In this document: piece by piece, positions 6,593-13,378 of the stretch
Numbering within the stretch: position 1 is the stretch's first letter
Layout of the letters: every line of letters begins with the position of its first letter
Source: UMGS363 sp964402055
Lineage (GTDB): Bacteria > Bacillota > Clostridia > Oscillospirales > Ruminococcaceae
Assembly (NCBI GenBank): GCA_964402055.1
Contig: CAYOAV010000047.1
Coordinates: 1 to 14,745, forward strand
Direction of reading: 5' to 3'
DNA length: 14,745 nt
Program-made: the position numbers and the translations under genes
Notes under the pieces: generated by a model
Seen by the model: only the letters and a program-made list of their open reading frames with translations
Database searches by the model: none
Told to the model about the DNA's origin: nothing

Positions 6593-8053
6593 TCAGATTA
6601 CCTCTTTAAGTATAAGATATGCCATTGTAGCTATGGATTTTGCTTCAATATAGTTCCTGTCAACCTTGAAATTGCCCTCCATAAGCATATTTCTAAGCTC
6701 GGAAACACGCTCAAAGCCTTTAAGAGCCTCCTGCATATCGGGGATAACGAAATATGACTTCTGCATAATATGACGAATTTCCGTGCGTATTCCTGCTGGA
6801 ATTTCGGGGGCGTTTTCGTCTATATCGAACACGGCTCCTTCGAGACTTTCAAGTGGAGCTGTGACATCCTTTAATTTTTCAGTGATATCCATTGCGGCCT
6901 GTCTGCCGAAAACGAGAGCTTCGAGCAGTGAATTTGAAGCAAGTCTGTTATTGCCGTGGACGCCTGTATGCGAGCATTCGCCGACTGCATAAAGTCCATC
7001 AACGGTTGTTCTGGAATGGGTATTTACGTTTATTCCGCCCATTAAATAATGCTGGCATGGATAAATCGGGATTCTATCCTTAGTCATATCTATTCCCTGT
7101 TCAAGCAGGCGTGAATAGATCATCGGGAAACGAGCCTTTATAAATTCGGGGTCTTTATGTGTAATATCGAGGTAGAAATCGTCAGAATTTGTTCTGCGTG
7201 CTTCGCTGATTATTGAATGTGAAACGACATCTCTTGGAGCAAGCTCAAGACGTTCGTCATAATTCTGCATAAAGCGTTCGCCGTCGCAATTGAGGAGGTA
7301 AGCACCCTCGCCTCTTACAGCTTCGGAGATAAGGAAGCATTCTCTTGTATGCTTATTATTAAATGCAGTCGGGTGGAACTGGATAAGGGAGAGGTTTTTG
7401 ATATTTGCACCCATTTCATAAGCGGCAGTGATTCCGTCACCTGTTGCGATAGCGGAGTTAGTGGTATATTCATAAATTCTACCGATACCGCCTGTTGCGA
7501 GGATAACGAAGCGAGAATTATATGTAGAATGCTTATCCTCTATGCAGATATCGGCAGAGAAGCCTGTGCCTGTTTTTTTCAGTTCACAAAGCAGGGCATT
7601 TTCGACAATATCAATATTCGGGGCTTTTTTTACAGCCTCCTGGAGCTTTGTTGTTATTTCAAAGCCTGTTGAATCACGGTGGTGGAAAATTCTATGTCTG
7701 CAATGACCGCCTTCGAGGGTCTTATGGTAATTTCCGTTTTCGTCCTTATCGAAATCAACGCCGTAGCCTATTATCTGTTCGATTTCGTGGGCGGCTTCGG
7801 TGACGAGTATTTTCAATGAATCGGGGTTATTCTTATATCCTCCTGCGATAAGAGTATCCTTAGTGTGGAGGGTGGTGTTATCGTCAATGGGGTTATATAC
7901 AGCGGCAATTCCTCCCTGTGCAAGGGCAGAATTACAGAGTATCATTTCTCTTTTTGTGATAAGCAGGATTTTTAAATCGGAGGGGAGATTCAATGCGGAA
8001 TAAAGTCCGCCTGCACCTGTTCCTGCGATAATGACGTCATAATTGTTTGACAT
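6593..8053 (-). CDS. nadB: L-aspartate oxidase
   Basis: FAD enzyme that oxidises L-aspartate to iminoaspartate, the first step of de novo NAD synthesis. The N-terminus has the FAD-binding GTGAGG (about 11-16). The succinate dehydrogenase/fumarate reductase-type core shows HHRDSTGFE, QFHPTAF, RGEGAYLLN, MGGINVNTHSRT, and the FAD-contacting GECSHTGVHGNNRLASNSL near 350-370. At 486 residues it is shorter than the roughly 530-540 of well-studied NadB proteins; the C-terminal helical part is reduced. The start ATG has AAGGAAG nine bases upstream. The usual partners nadA and nadC are not in the window, so it is transcribed alone, from the promoter at 8116-8144. Other flavoproteins of this superfamily are less likely, since the Gly-Asn-Asn-Arg region and lack of a heme or FMN partner fit NadB. 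Confidence 0.92.
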   Translation of the reverse strand: MSNNYDVIIAGTGAGGLYSALNLPSDLKILLITKREMILCNSALAQGGIAAVYNPIDDNTTLHTKDTLIAGGYKNNPDSLKILVTEAAHEIEQIIGYGVDFDKDENGNYHKTLEGGHCRHRIFHHRDSTGFEITTKLQEAVKKAPNIDIVENALLCELKKTGTGFSADICIEDKHSTYNSRFVILATGGIGRIYEYTTNSAIATGDGITAAYEMGANIKNLSLIQFHPTAFNNKHTRECFLISEAVRGEGAYLLNCDGERFMQNYDERLELAPRDVVSHSIISEARRTNSDDFYLDITHKDPEFIKARFPMIYSRLLEQGIDMTKDRIPIYPCQHYLMGGINVNTHSRTTVDGLYAVGECSHTGVHGNNRLASNSLLEALVFGRQAAMDITEKLKDVTAPLESLEGAVFDIDENAPEIPAGIRTEIRHIMQKSYFVIPDMQEALKGFERVSELRNMLMEGNFKVDRNYIEAKSIATMAYLILKEVI

Positions 8054-8083
8054 AACAAAATACTTCCTTTTGGGTATAATGGT

Positions 8084-8102
8084 TGGAGAAAGGCATTCTC
8101 CA
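8084..8102 (-). promoter_or_regulatory. Inverted repeat in the nadB leader (operator or RNA hairpin)
   Basis: TGGAGAA (8084-8090) and TTCTCCA (8096-8102) are perfect seven-base arms around five bases. The element starts about seven bases into the predicted transcript, between promoter and ribosome binding site. That suits a repressor site or a 5' stabilising hairpin. I cannot match it to a known NAD regulator. Confidence 0.5.
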
Positions 8103-8115
8103 TACAGATATAATA

Positions 8116-8144
8116 ATTATAACACACTCTATCGCAAAAATCAA
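8116..8144 (-). promoter_or_regulatory. Promoter of nadB
   Basis: Read on the minus strand, TTGATT (8139-8144) and TATAAT (8116-8121) are separated by 17 bases. Transcription would start near 8109 and give a leader of about 55 bases. Confidence 0.72.
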
Positions 8145-8176
8145 TTATATTCTTATTAATTTAAATAATTTTTGAC

Positions 8177-8208
8177 AAAAAAACTGCCGCACATTTCTGC
8201 ACGGCAGC
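8177..8208 (-). terminator. Rho-independent terminator of the ABC ATPase gene
   Basis: On the minus strand CTGCCG/CGGCAG extends inward through two G-U and two regular pairs to a GAAA tetraloop (8194-8197), then seven T at 8177-8183. It begins 18 bases after the stop codon and separates this gene from nadB. Confidence 0.88.
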
Positions 8209-8225
8209 TTGTATCAAGCTGAAAA

Positions 8226-9368
8226 TCAGTTTACGATTGTCTTTTCAGTTTCCTTATCAAAGATATGAACCTTATTAGGATCAAGAGCAACCTTGATTGT
8301 ATCCTGAGGACGAGCTGTAGATCTTGGATCAACTCTTGCTGTGAGGGAGATACCCTGGCAGTTGAGGTAGAGGTAAACCTCTGCACCCATCATTTCAGTG
8401 ATTTCAACATCAGCATCGATGATACCAGTCTTAGCGGAAGAGATGAACATTTCTTCATCGTGGATATTCTCTGGACGGATACCCATAATGATTTCCTTAT
8501 CAACATAATTGCAGAGAACATTCTCGTCAACCTTTGCTTCAGGAAGCTCAACGTAGTACTTAACGCCTCTTGAAGTCTTGGTATCTTCAGAGCCAAATTC
8601 GATTGTGTACTTGCCTTCGATCTTTCTGAGAACAGCGTCGATGAAGTTCATCTGAGGTGAACCCATAAATCCTGCAACGAAGAGGTTAACAGGGTTGGAG
8701 TAGAGGTTCTGAGGTGAATCAACCTGCTGAATGAAGCCATCCTTCATAACAACGATACGGTCACCCATTGTCATAGCCTCTGTCTGGTCATGGGTTACAT
8801 AGATGAATGTAGTACCGAGCTTCTGGTGGAGCTTGGAGATCTCAGTTCTCATCTGTGCACGGAGCTTAGCATCGAGGTTGGAAAGAGGCTCGTCAAGGAG
8901 GAATACCTGAGGCTCACGAACGATAGCACGGCCGAGAGCAACACGCTGTCTTTGACCGCCAGAGAGAGCCTTCGGCTTTCTGTCGAGAAGGTGGGAAATA
9001 TCGAGGCTGCGAGCAGCTTCTTCAACCTTACGGCTGATTTCGTCCTTAGGAACCTTACGGAGCTTAAGACCGAATGCCATATTCTCAAATACAGTCATAT
9101 GAGGATAGAGAGCATAGTTCTGGAATACCATTGCGATATCTCTGTCCTTAGGAGCAACGTCATTAACAAGACGATCGCCGATATAAAGTTCACCTTCGGA
9201 AATTTCCTCAAGTCCTGCGATCATACGGAGAGTTGTGGACTTACCGCAGCCTGAAGGACCAACGAGAATGATAAATTCCTTATCCTTGATTTCGAGGTTT
9301 ACATCTGAAACGGCTACAACGCCGCCCGGGTATTTCTTATAAATTGAACGAAGTGACAAACTTGCCAT
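8226..9368 (-). CDS. ugpC: ABC-transporter ATPase of the MsmK/UgpC multi-sugar family
   Basis: Cytoplasmic ATPase that powers carbohydrate ABC importers. In order: Walker A GPSGCGKST (37-45), Q-loop Q83, signature LSGGQ (135-139), Walker B VFLLDE (155-160), switch H193, then a regulatory C-terminal domain (about 240-380) of the TOBE type found in MalK/MsmK/UgpC. The length of 380 is typical. No permease or binding protein is nearby. In many Gram-positives such a stand-alone ATPase is shared by several sugar importers, and I infer the same here. TAGGAGGT lies nine bases before the ATG, and the codon choice is visibly more uniform than in its neighbours, suggesting high expression. The symbol follows common family naming; the sugar is not determined. 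Confidence 0.93.
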   Translation of the reverse strand: MASLSLRSIYKKYPGGVVAVSDVNLEIKDKEFIILVGPSGCGKSTTLRMIAGLEEISEGELYIGDRLVNDVAPKDRDIAMVFQNYALYPHMTVFENMAFGLKLRKVPKDEISRKVEEAARSLDISHLLDRKPKALSGGQRQRVALGRAIVREPQVFLLDEPLSNLDAKLRAQMRTEISKLHQKLGTTFIYVTHDQTEAMTMGDRIVVMKDGFIQQVDSPQNLYSNPVNLFVAGFMGSPQMNFIDAVLRKIEGKYTIEFGSEDTKTSRGVKYYVELPEAKVDENVLCNYVDKEIIMGIRPENIHDEEMFISSAKTGIIDADVEITEMMGAEVYLYLNCQGISLTARVDPRSTARPQDTIKVALDPNKVHIFDKETEKTIVN

Positions 9369-9415
9369 GTTTATAGGACCTCCTAAATAATTTTGTCTTG
9401 CCGTCTGTTCCGGCT

Positions 9416-9453
9416 ATAATAATATAATACCAAATATCGGTATCAAATTTCAA
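9416..9453 (-). promoter_or_regulatory. Promoter region of the ABC ATPase, with an embedded inverted repeat
   Basis: Minus-strand candidates are TTGAAA (9448-9453) with TATTAT (9424-9429), 18 bases apart, and TTGATA (9441-9446) with TATTAT (9419-9424), 16 bases apart. Between them ATACC (9427-9431) and GGTAT (9439-9443) form an inverted repeat over the spacer, a position where a repressor would block polymerase. Confidence 0.55.
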
Positions 9454-9456
9454 GTC

Positions 9457-9496
9457 ACTTATTTACTAAACTTATAAAAACTTATTTATTAAGTTT
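9457..9496. repeat. Two 17-base direct repeats upstream of the ABC ATPase promoter
   Basis: ACTTATTTACTAAACTT (9457-9473) and ACTTATTTATTAAGTTT (9480-9496) match at 14 of 17 positions and start 23 bases apart, about two helical turns. They lie just upstream of the -35 region on the minus strand, as activator sites often do. Low-complexity AT sequence weakens the case. Confidence 0.4.
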
Positions 9497-9510
9497 GACG
9501 AAAAAGCCAC

Positions 9511-9533
9511 AAATTTCCATAAACTGGAAATTT
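9511..9533 (-). terminator. Perfect nine-base inverted repeat behind the pseudouridine synthase gene
   Basis: AAATTTCCA (9511-9519) and TGGAAATTT (9525-9533) flank a five-base loop, 17 bases after the stop codon at 9550. On the minus strand a T run follows only after GTGGC, so it is a non-canonical terminator or an mRNA 3'-end hairpin. Confidence 0.45.
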
Positions 9534-9549
9534 TGATTGAAAATTCTGT

Positions 9550-10269
9550 CTAAAAATTTTCAACTTCTTTGTGCAACATTTCCCTCCACTCTTCAGGGGC
9601 GAGCTTTTCGTCAAGCTTCACTCCGCCTATAGAGATTCGTTTGAGATACAACACCTTGTTGCCTCTTGCTTCCGCCATACGCTTTATTTGGTGGTACATT
9701 CCCTCTTTTATGGTTATAAGCACCTCATGTGGGTCTTCAAGAAGCTCTAACCTTGCAGGCATACAGATATCTCCGCCGTCAATTTCAAGTCCCTTTTCAA
9801 AGGCGGCTATATCGTTTTCATTTGCCGCTTTTTCGAGCCTTGCGAAATAAGTTTTTTCAACATGATGCTTAGGTGAGAGAATATCGTGTGCAAGCTGACC
9901 GTCGTCCGTGATGAAAACGAAGCCCTCGGTATCTTTATCAAGTCTGCCTGCGGGGAAAAGTCCATCTCGGCGGATATTATCGGGGAGAAGCTCAAGGACG
10001 GTTTTGGATTCGCCGTCCTTAGTTGAGCAGACAACGCCCTGCGGCTTATTCATCATAATATAGATATGCTTGCGGTAGGTTACTTCTTTACCCTCGGAGG
10101 TAACAATGTCCTTTTCGGGGTCGATTTTCATATCAAAGAGCTTTCCGACCGTGCCATTGACGGTGACAACTCTTTTTTTGATAAGCTCCTTGGCTTCAGA
10201 GCGTGTTATGCCGAGCTGATTGGAGAGGAATTTATCGAGCCGCTGGATATCCTTTTTTGGAACGCCCAT
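9550..10269 (-). CDS. rsuA: RsuA/RluB-family rRNA pseudouridine synthase
   Basis: Predicted to convert one uridine in ribosomal RNA to pseudouridine, most likely U516 of 16S rRNA. An S4 RNA-binding domain (about 8-55, QRLDKFLSNQLG...) is followed by the synthase domain with the family motif GRLDKDTEG, whose first Asp, D111, should be the catalytic residue. The length (239) fits RsuA. The start ATG overlaps the upstream stop by one base (TAATG), with AAAGGA nine bases before it, so it is coupled to the flavin reductase gene. Family membership is clear; the exact rRNA position is inferred, because RluB, RluE and RluF share the motif. Confidence 0.9.
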   Translation of the reverse strand: MGVPKKDIQRLDKFLSNQLGITRSEAKELIKKRVVTVNGTVGKLFDMKIDPEKDIVTSEGKEVTYRKHIYIMMNKPQGVVCSTKDGESKTVLELLPDNIRRDGLFPAGRLDKDTEGFVFITDDGQLAHDILSPKHHVEKTYFARLEKAANENDIAAFEKGLEIDGGDICMPARLELLEDPHEVLITIKEGMYHQIKRMAEARGNKVLYLKRISIGGVKLDEKLAPEEWREMLHKEVENF

Positions 10270-10886
10270 TATTTGCCATCCTTTCTGCCTGAAGTTTTTA
10301 TATTTCGGTTATATGATTTGTTTTTGGCTTTTTTGGCAACAGAAAATCCGAAATCGCCCAATTTTCTTCCCATAGCGAAGTATTCGCCATGGGAATATGC
10401 CATAAGACCTGCCTGCTGGAGGTTTATTTTGCCCTTACTGTCGATATAGCGTTCATCTGCGGAAATAGCGACAACATCTGCGAGGAACATATCATGTGAG
10501 CCGAAGGAATGAATCTCCCTGACCTTACATTCGAGTGAAAGAGGACTTTCAGCAATAACAGGTGCGGACACAACGGACGCTTCTTCAAGGGTGAGTCCGC
10601 ATTTTTTAATTTTATCAATATCCCTGCCGCTTCTTACGCCGACAAAATCCGTTTCACGCACAAGACGTGATGTGGTAAGATTTATGACAAATTCTCCCTT
10701 TTCCTTTATAATGGAATGGGAGTGACGGGTTGGGCGAACGGAAATATAGACCATCGGCGGTTTTGTATTAACGATACCTGTCCAGCCGATTGTAAGTACA
10801 TTTGCGTTATGGATATCTCCGCAGGTCACCATTACTGCGGGCAGTGGTGCGATAACGGCACCTGGGGCTAAAGCTTTTCTTCCCAT
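10269..10886 (-). CDS. Flavin reductase-like FMN-binding protein (flavoredoxin type)
   Basis: A 205-residue protein of the flavin reductase-like split-barrel family, which binds FMN and transfers electrons from NAD(P)H or a redox partner. Signs are the early GAVIAPLPAVMVTCGD, the strand TIGWTGIVNTKPPMVYISVRPTRHSHSII that typically contacts FMN, and GEFVINL in the second half of the barrel. The start is placed at ATG 10884-10886, because AAGGA is eight bases upstream. TTG at 10904 or ATG at 10892 would sit on or too close to that site. The C-terminal tail is basic (KKAKNKSYNRN). It is the first gene of a two-gene unit with the pseudouridine synthase; a functional link between them is not obvious. 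Its substrate and partner are unknown. Confidence 0.85.
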   Translation of the reverse strand: MGRKALAPGAVIAPLPAVMVTCGDIHNANVLTIGWTGIVNTKPPMVYISVRPTRHSHSIIKEKGEFVINLTTSRLVRETDFVGVRSGRDIDKIKKCGLTLEEASVVSAPVIAESPLSLECKVREIHSFGSHDMFLADVVAISADERYIDSKGKINLQQAGLMAYSHGEYFAMGRKLGDFGFSVAKKAKNKSYNRNIKTSGRKDGK

Positions 10887-10907
10887 AATCATATTCCTTA
10901 TCAAAAA

Positions 10908-10936
10908 TTAATAAATTTCATAGAAAACTGTTGAAA
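10908..10936 (-). promoter_or_regulatory. Possible promoter of the flavin reductase/rsuA unit
   Basis: TTTCAA (10931-10936) and TATTAA (10908-10913) on the minus strand are 17 bases apart. The -35 is weak (three of six consensus bases), and it is the complement of the -35 used by the divergent promoter. Confidence 0.35.
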
Positions 10937-10959
10937 TTGGTTTGAAAAAATGGTATACT
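10931..10959 (+). promoter_or_regulatory. Promoter of the HExxH protein gene
   Basis: TTGAAA (10931-10936) and TATACT (10954-10959) are 17 bases apart on the plus strand. Transcription would start near 10966, leaving a leader of about 28 bases with AGAAGGGG (10978-10985). Confidence 0.75.
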
Positions 10960-10993
10960 ATTGTAACAGATTATTTCAGAAGGGGTGAGAGGT

Positions 10994-11626
10994 ATGCCAA
11001 ATGTTCCGTCATTATCTGTAAGTATATCCGAAAATAAAGCCTATTATGAAAGCAAAGAGGGAATGAATTCCCGTATACGCAAGCAGGCTCTTGAACGCAG
11101 TATAAATGCGAATGAGCAAAAGCTCGGAGGGCTTGACATAACCGAAAATTCCGAAAGGTCGAAGCTTAACATTGAAATAAGCCGATGCAAAACGGAGCTT
11201 TCAAGGCTTGAAAAAACCAGCGAGAAGCAGAAGAACGAGGAAACAGCGGCTGATATAAAAAGGAGATTTGATTCCTTTGAATGCCAGACCTGTAAAAACC
11301 GCCGATATAAGGACGAATCTGACGATTCGGGCGTTTCTTTCCAGACTGCTTCGCATATTGATCCGTCTGCGGCATATTCAGCCGTGCGTTCGCATGAAAA
11401 TGAACACGTTGCACGAAACAGAACTCAGGCAGAGCAGAACGGTCAGAAGATTGCTTATCAGACCGTTACTATCCACCGTGCGATATGCCCCGAATGCGGC
11501 AGAAGCTATGTTTCGGGCGGTGTTACACATACAGTAACAAAGGCTGATAACAGCAGCAAATACACGATTGGCAATATTGATCTTGAAAAAGACCCTGTTG
11601 GAAGCATTGTTAATGTTGTTGCGTGA
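10994..11626 (+). CDS. Uncharacterised HExxH protein with paired CxxC motifs
   Basis: I do not recognise a named family. The 210-residue protein starts at ATG 10994, eight bases after AGAAGGGG; a GTG at 10985 lies within that site and is less likely. The first 90 residues are charged and helical (coiled-coil-like, with many Lys, Glu and Arg). The second half has CQTC (C97, C100), then SHENEHV with the metal-site pattern HExxH (H134, E135, H138), then CPEC (C165, C168) followed by GRSYVSGG. Two CxxC pairs around an HExxH suggest a structural zinc site beside a metal-dependent hydrolase site. It recalls SprA-related metallopeptidase-like proteins, but this is a resemblance only. There is no signal peptide or membrane segment. 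It stands alone in its transcript. Confidence 0.85.
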   Translation: MPNVPSLSVSISENKAYYESKEGMNSRIRKQALERSINANEQKLGGLDITENSERSKLNIEISRCKTELSRLEKTSEKQKNEETAADIKRRFDSFECQTCKNRRYKDESDDSGVSFQTASHIDPSAAYSAVRSHENEHVARNRTQAEQNGQKIAYQTVTIHRAICPECGRSYVSGGVTHTVTKADNSSKYTIGNIDLEKDPVGSIVNVVA

Positions 11627-12266
11627 TGTTCGTGATATTATCCTCCTTATCGGTTTTCTCACCGATAGGGGGATTTTTTTTATTATTTTCGGCTGAAATG
11701 GCGAATTGAGTGAGCGGAGAAAGGGGCTTTTCTTCCTTTTTGGAGCTTCTTTCTATTATTTCCTTTGCAAGAGCTGCTCCGTGTTCAAGCGTATAAAATT
11801 CGGGAAAGCCCTCCTGCTTGGAAAGCACATCATACATATCACAGCAGGATGACAAGCGGAAATATAACACAGCTCCGACAACAAGGAATGGTGCAACAAT
11901 GAAATTGAGCCATTCGCCTGTAATCGCTGTTCCGAGGATTGAAAGCATATAAGAAAGCACTGCCGAAAGCACCCATTTTCCATTCATCATATGTGCAAAA
12001 AATGACGGCACTGCAACTATTACAGGTATCAGATACATAAAGCCGCTTAACTGAATAACTGTTTTTTGTGCAGAAATTGAATACATAACCGAGAGCAGGT
12101 CATACAGAAAAATATATGCCATAAGACCGATACAGAATATGCAGGAATAGAGCCAAGCTGTCTTTCGGCGACGTTCTATTTCCGTGATACATTCACGCTT
12201 CTGTTCAAGGGTCATTCCGTTCACCATTGTCGGGTCAAGATTAATGGTTTTTTTAAAGCCTGCCAT
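11610..12266 (-). CDS. Uncharacterised four-pass membrane protein
   Basis: I do not recognise the family. The 218-residue protein has an N-terminal cytoplasmic stretch, four predicted membrane segments (about 38-61, 70-93, 97-115, 119-138) and a cytoplasmic tail rich in Lys, Glu and Asn that ends NITNITQQH. The start is ATG at 12266, seven bases after AAGGAA; an upstream in-frame start at 12302 lies inside the previous gene without a ribosome site. It follows that gene by four bases, so the two are co-transcribed and may form a complex. Its 3' end overlaps the opposite-strand HExxH gene by 17 bases and contains that gene's terminator, so the last 20 or so residues may be under weak constraint. 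Confidence 0.8.
   Translation of the reverse strand: MAGFKKTINLDPTMVNGMTLEQKRECITEIERRRKTAWLYSCIFCIGLMAYIFLYDLLSVMYSISAQKTVIQLSGFMYLIPVIVAVPSFFAHMMNGKWVLSAVLSYMLSILGTAITGEWLNFIVAPFLVVGAVLYFRLSSCCDMYDVLSKQEGFPEFYTLEHGAALAKEIIERSSKKEEKPLSPLTQFAISAENNKKNPPIGEKTDKEDNITNITQQH
11643..11681 (+). terminator. Strong terminator of the HExxH gene, inside the opposing gene
   Basis: Arms 11643-11654 and 11661-11672 pair over 12 positions (two G-U, loop TTTCTC), followed by eight T (11674-11681). It starts 16 bases after the stop codon. The whole stem lies within the coding region of the minus-strand gene ending at 11610, encoding roughly its residues 199-208. Confidence 0.88.
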
Positions 12267-12270
12267 AAAA

Positions 12271-13263
12271 TCATTCCTTTTCACTATGCAGGATAACATC
12301 ATCAGCGTGAACAGCTTCGGTTTTATTAAGATAATTATCCCACATTTTCAGTGCGTTATTGTAATTTTCTGTAAATTCCTCATAATTTACGCCGAGTGCG
12401 TCACGAGGGATACGGAAGCCTATAAAAAGGCTGTCAGGCATTGTGGTATACTTTATATCCTCCGCAAAGCTTGTGCCTGAGAGCATATAGCCAAGCTGCA
12501 TACTGTTTTCATCATCGGGATATATAGTACGCATATCAACAAGGACAGGCTCAACAGGATTTCCGTTTTCGCTGACGGTTTCAATTCCGACAGCTGTACA
12601 AGCGTCTGCGTCCGCAATAACGATTATTGAATCTCCGCTCTGGAATTCAGCCACAAGCTTTGTCTGATATGATTGATTATAATAAGAACCGGGGTCGTTT
12701 TCATCATATATTGCAGGGAGGTAGCTTGCCCTGACGTATATTTCACCATCGCCGTTGAAATCCTCACAATATGGTTCAAACAGCTTTTCTATATCCTCCG
12801 TGCGGAACTGAAATTCGGAATCGTTCGCCATTATCATTATCGAAACATCGGGCGAGGTATTATTCAGAACATCCGCAATAAGAAATGTAAACAGCAGTAC
12901 TATAGCAACAACAGCGAGTACGATATACTTGTTATGATAGAAAAAATTGCCAAGCTTTTCCCAAAATGTGTATTCCTTTACAACTTCTTCTGCGTGTGGA
13001 ATATCCTCCTCGGAGATTATACCCTGTTTAAGCTTCATAAGCTCTATACGGTCACGCTCGAGCTTCTTTCCGTAGCGTTCACGTTCAATGCGTTCTCTTT
13101 CAGCTAGCTCACGAGCCTTTTCAGCTTCCGCTTCAAGCTCTTCACGTTTTTGCTTTTCGTTAAGCTTACGCATATTTTCAAGTACAGATACCTTTCCGCT
13201 TACTTCGGTGGTATCATCGTTGGCGATATTTTCTATATCTTCTTTTTTGTTATTTTCCGACAT
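12271..13263 (-). CDS. Uncharacterised single-pass membrane protein with N-terminal coiled coil
   Basis: I do not recognise the family. The 330-residue protein begins with an acidic region and a highly charged Glu/Arg/Lys helix (about 26-80, probable coiled coil) in the cytoplasm. One membrane segment follows (about 113-130), then a 200-residue outer domain beginning SPDVSIMIMANDSEFQF, rich in Asp, Glu and Tyr, without cysteine pairs or a recognisable fold. AGGAGA lies just before the ATG. It is first in a two-gene operon with the four-pass protein, transcribed from the promoter at 13293-13321. The topology (inner coiled coil, outer domain) would suit a scaffold or sensor working with the four-pass partner; this is speculation. 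Confidence 0.85.
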   Translation of the reverse strand: MSENNKKEDIENIANDDTTEVSGKVSVLENMRKLNEKQKREELEAEAEKARELAERERIERERYGKKLERDRIELMKLKQGIISEEDIPHAEEVVKEYTFWEKLGNFFYHNKYIVLAVVAIVLLFTFLIADVLNNTSPDVSIMIMANDSEFQFRTEDIEKLFEPYCEDFNGDGEIYVRASYLPAIYDENDPGSYYNQSYQTKLVAEFQSGDSIIVIADADACTAVGIETVSENGNPVEPVLVDMRTIYPDDENSMQLGYMLSGTSFAEDIKYTTMPDSLFIGFRIPRDALGVNYEEFTENYNNALKMWDNYLNKTEAVHADDVILHSEKE

Positions 13264-13292
13264 AATGCTCTCCTGTAATAGGTTTTTCTTTA

Positions 13293-13321
13293 ATTTTAAA
13301 GCATTTGTTTCATTAAGTCAA
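13293..13321 (-). promoter_or_regulatory. Promoter of the two-gene membrane operon
   Basis: On the minus strand TTGACT (13316-13321) and TAAAAT (13293-13298) are exactly 17 bases apart, about 30 bases upstream of the start codon at 13263. Confidence 0.78.
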
Positions 13322-13378
13322 GCAAAGTCGGGAAAGTTTTAGGAAATTATCACATATTATCAGCAATTCCTTGGTAGC

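Noticed and set aside
8790..9254. Plus-strand open frame of 154 codons inside the ABC ATPase gene
   Set aside because: Antisense to the Walker A to Walker B region of a certain gene; a by-product of its codon use.
12673..13107. Plus-strand open frame of 144 codons opposite the coiled-coil membrane protein
   Set aside because: No ribosome site and low-complexity composition; the minus-strand gene has a consensus promoter, a good ribosome site and coherent topology.
13345..13378. Inverted bases behind the kinase gene as a terminator
   Set aside because: Arms AGGAA-TT/AATTCCT need a bulge, span a 16- to 17-base loop and are not followed by a T tract on the minus strand.
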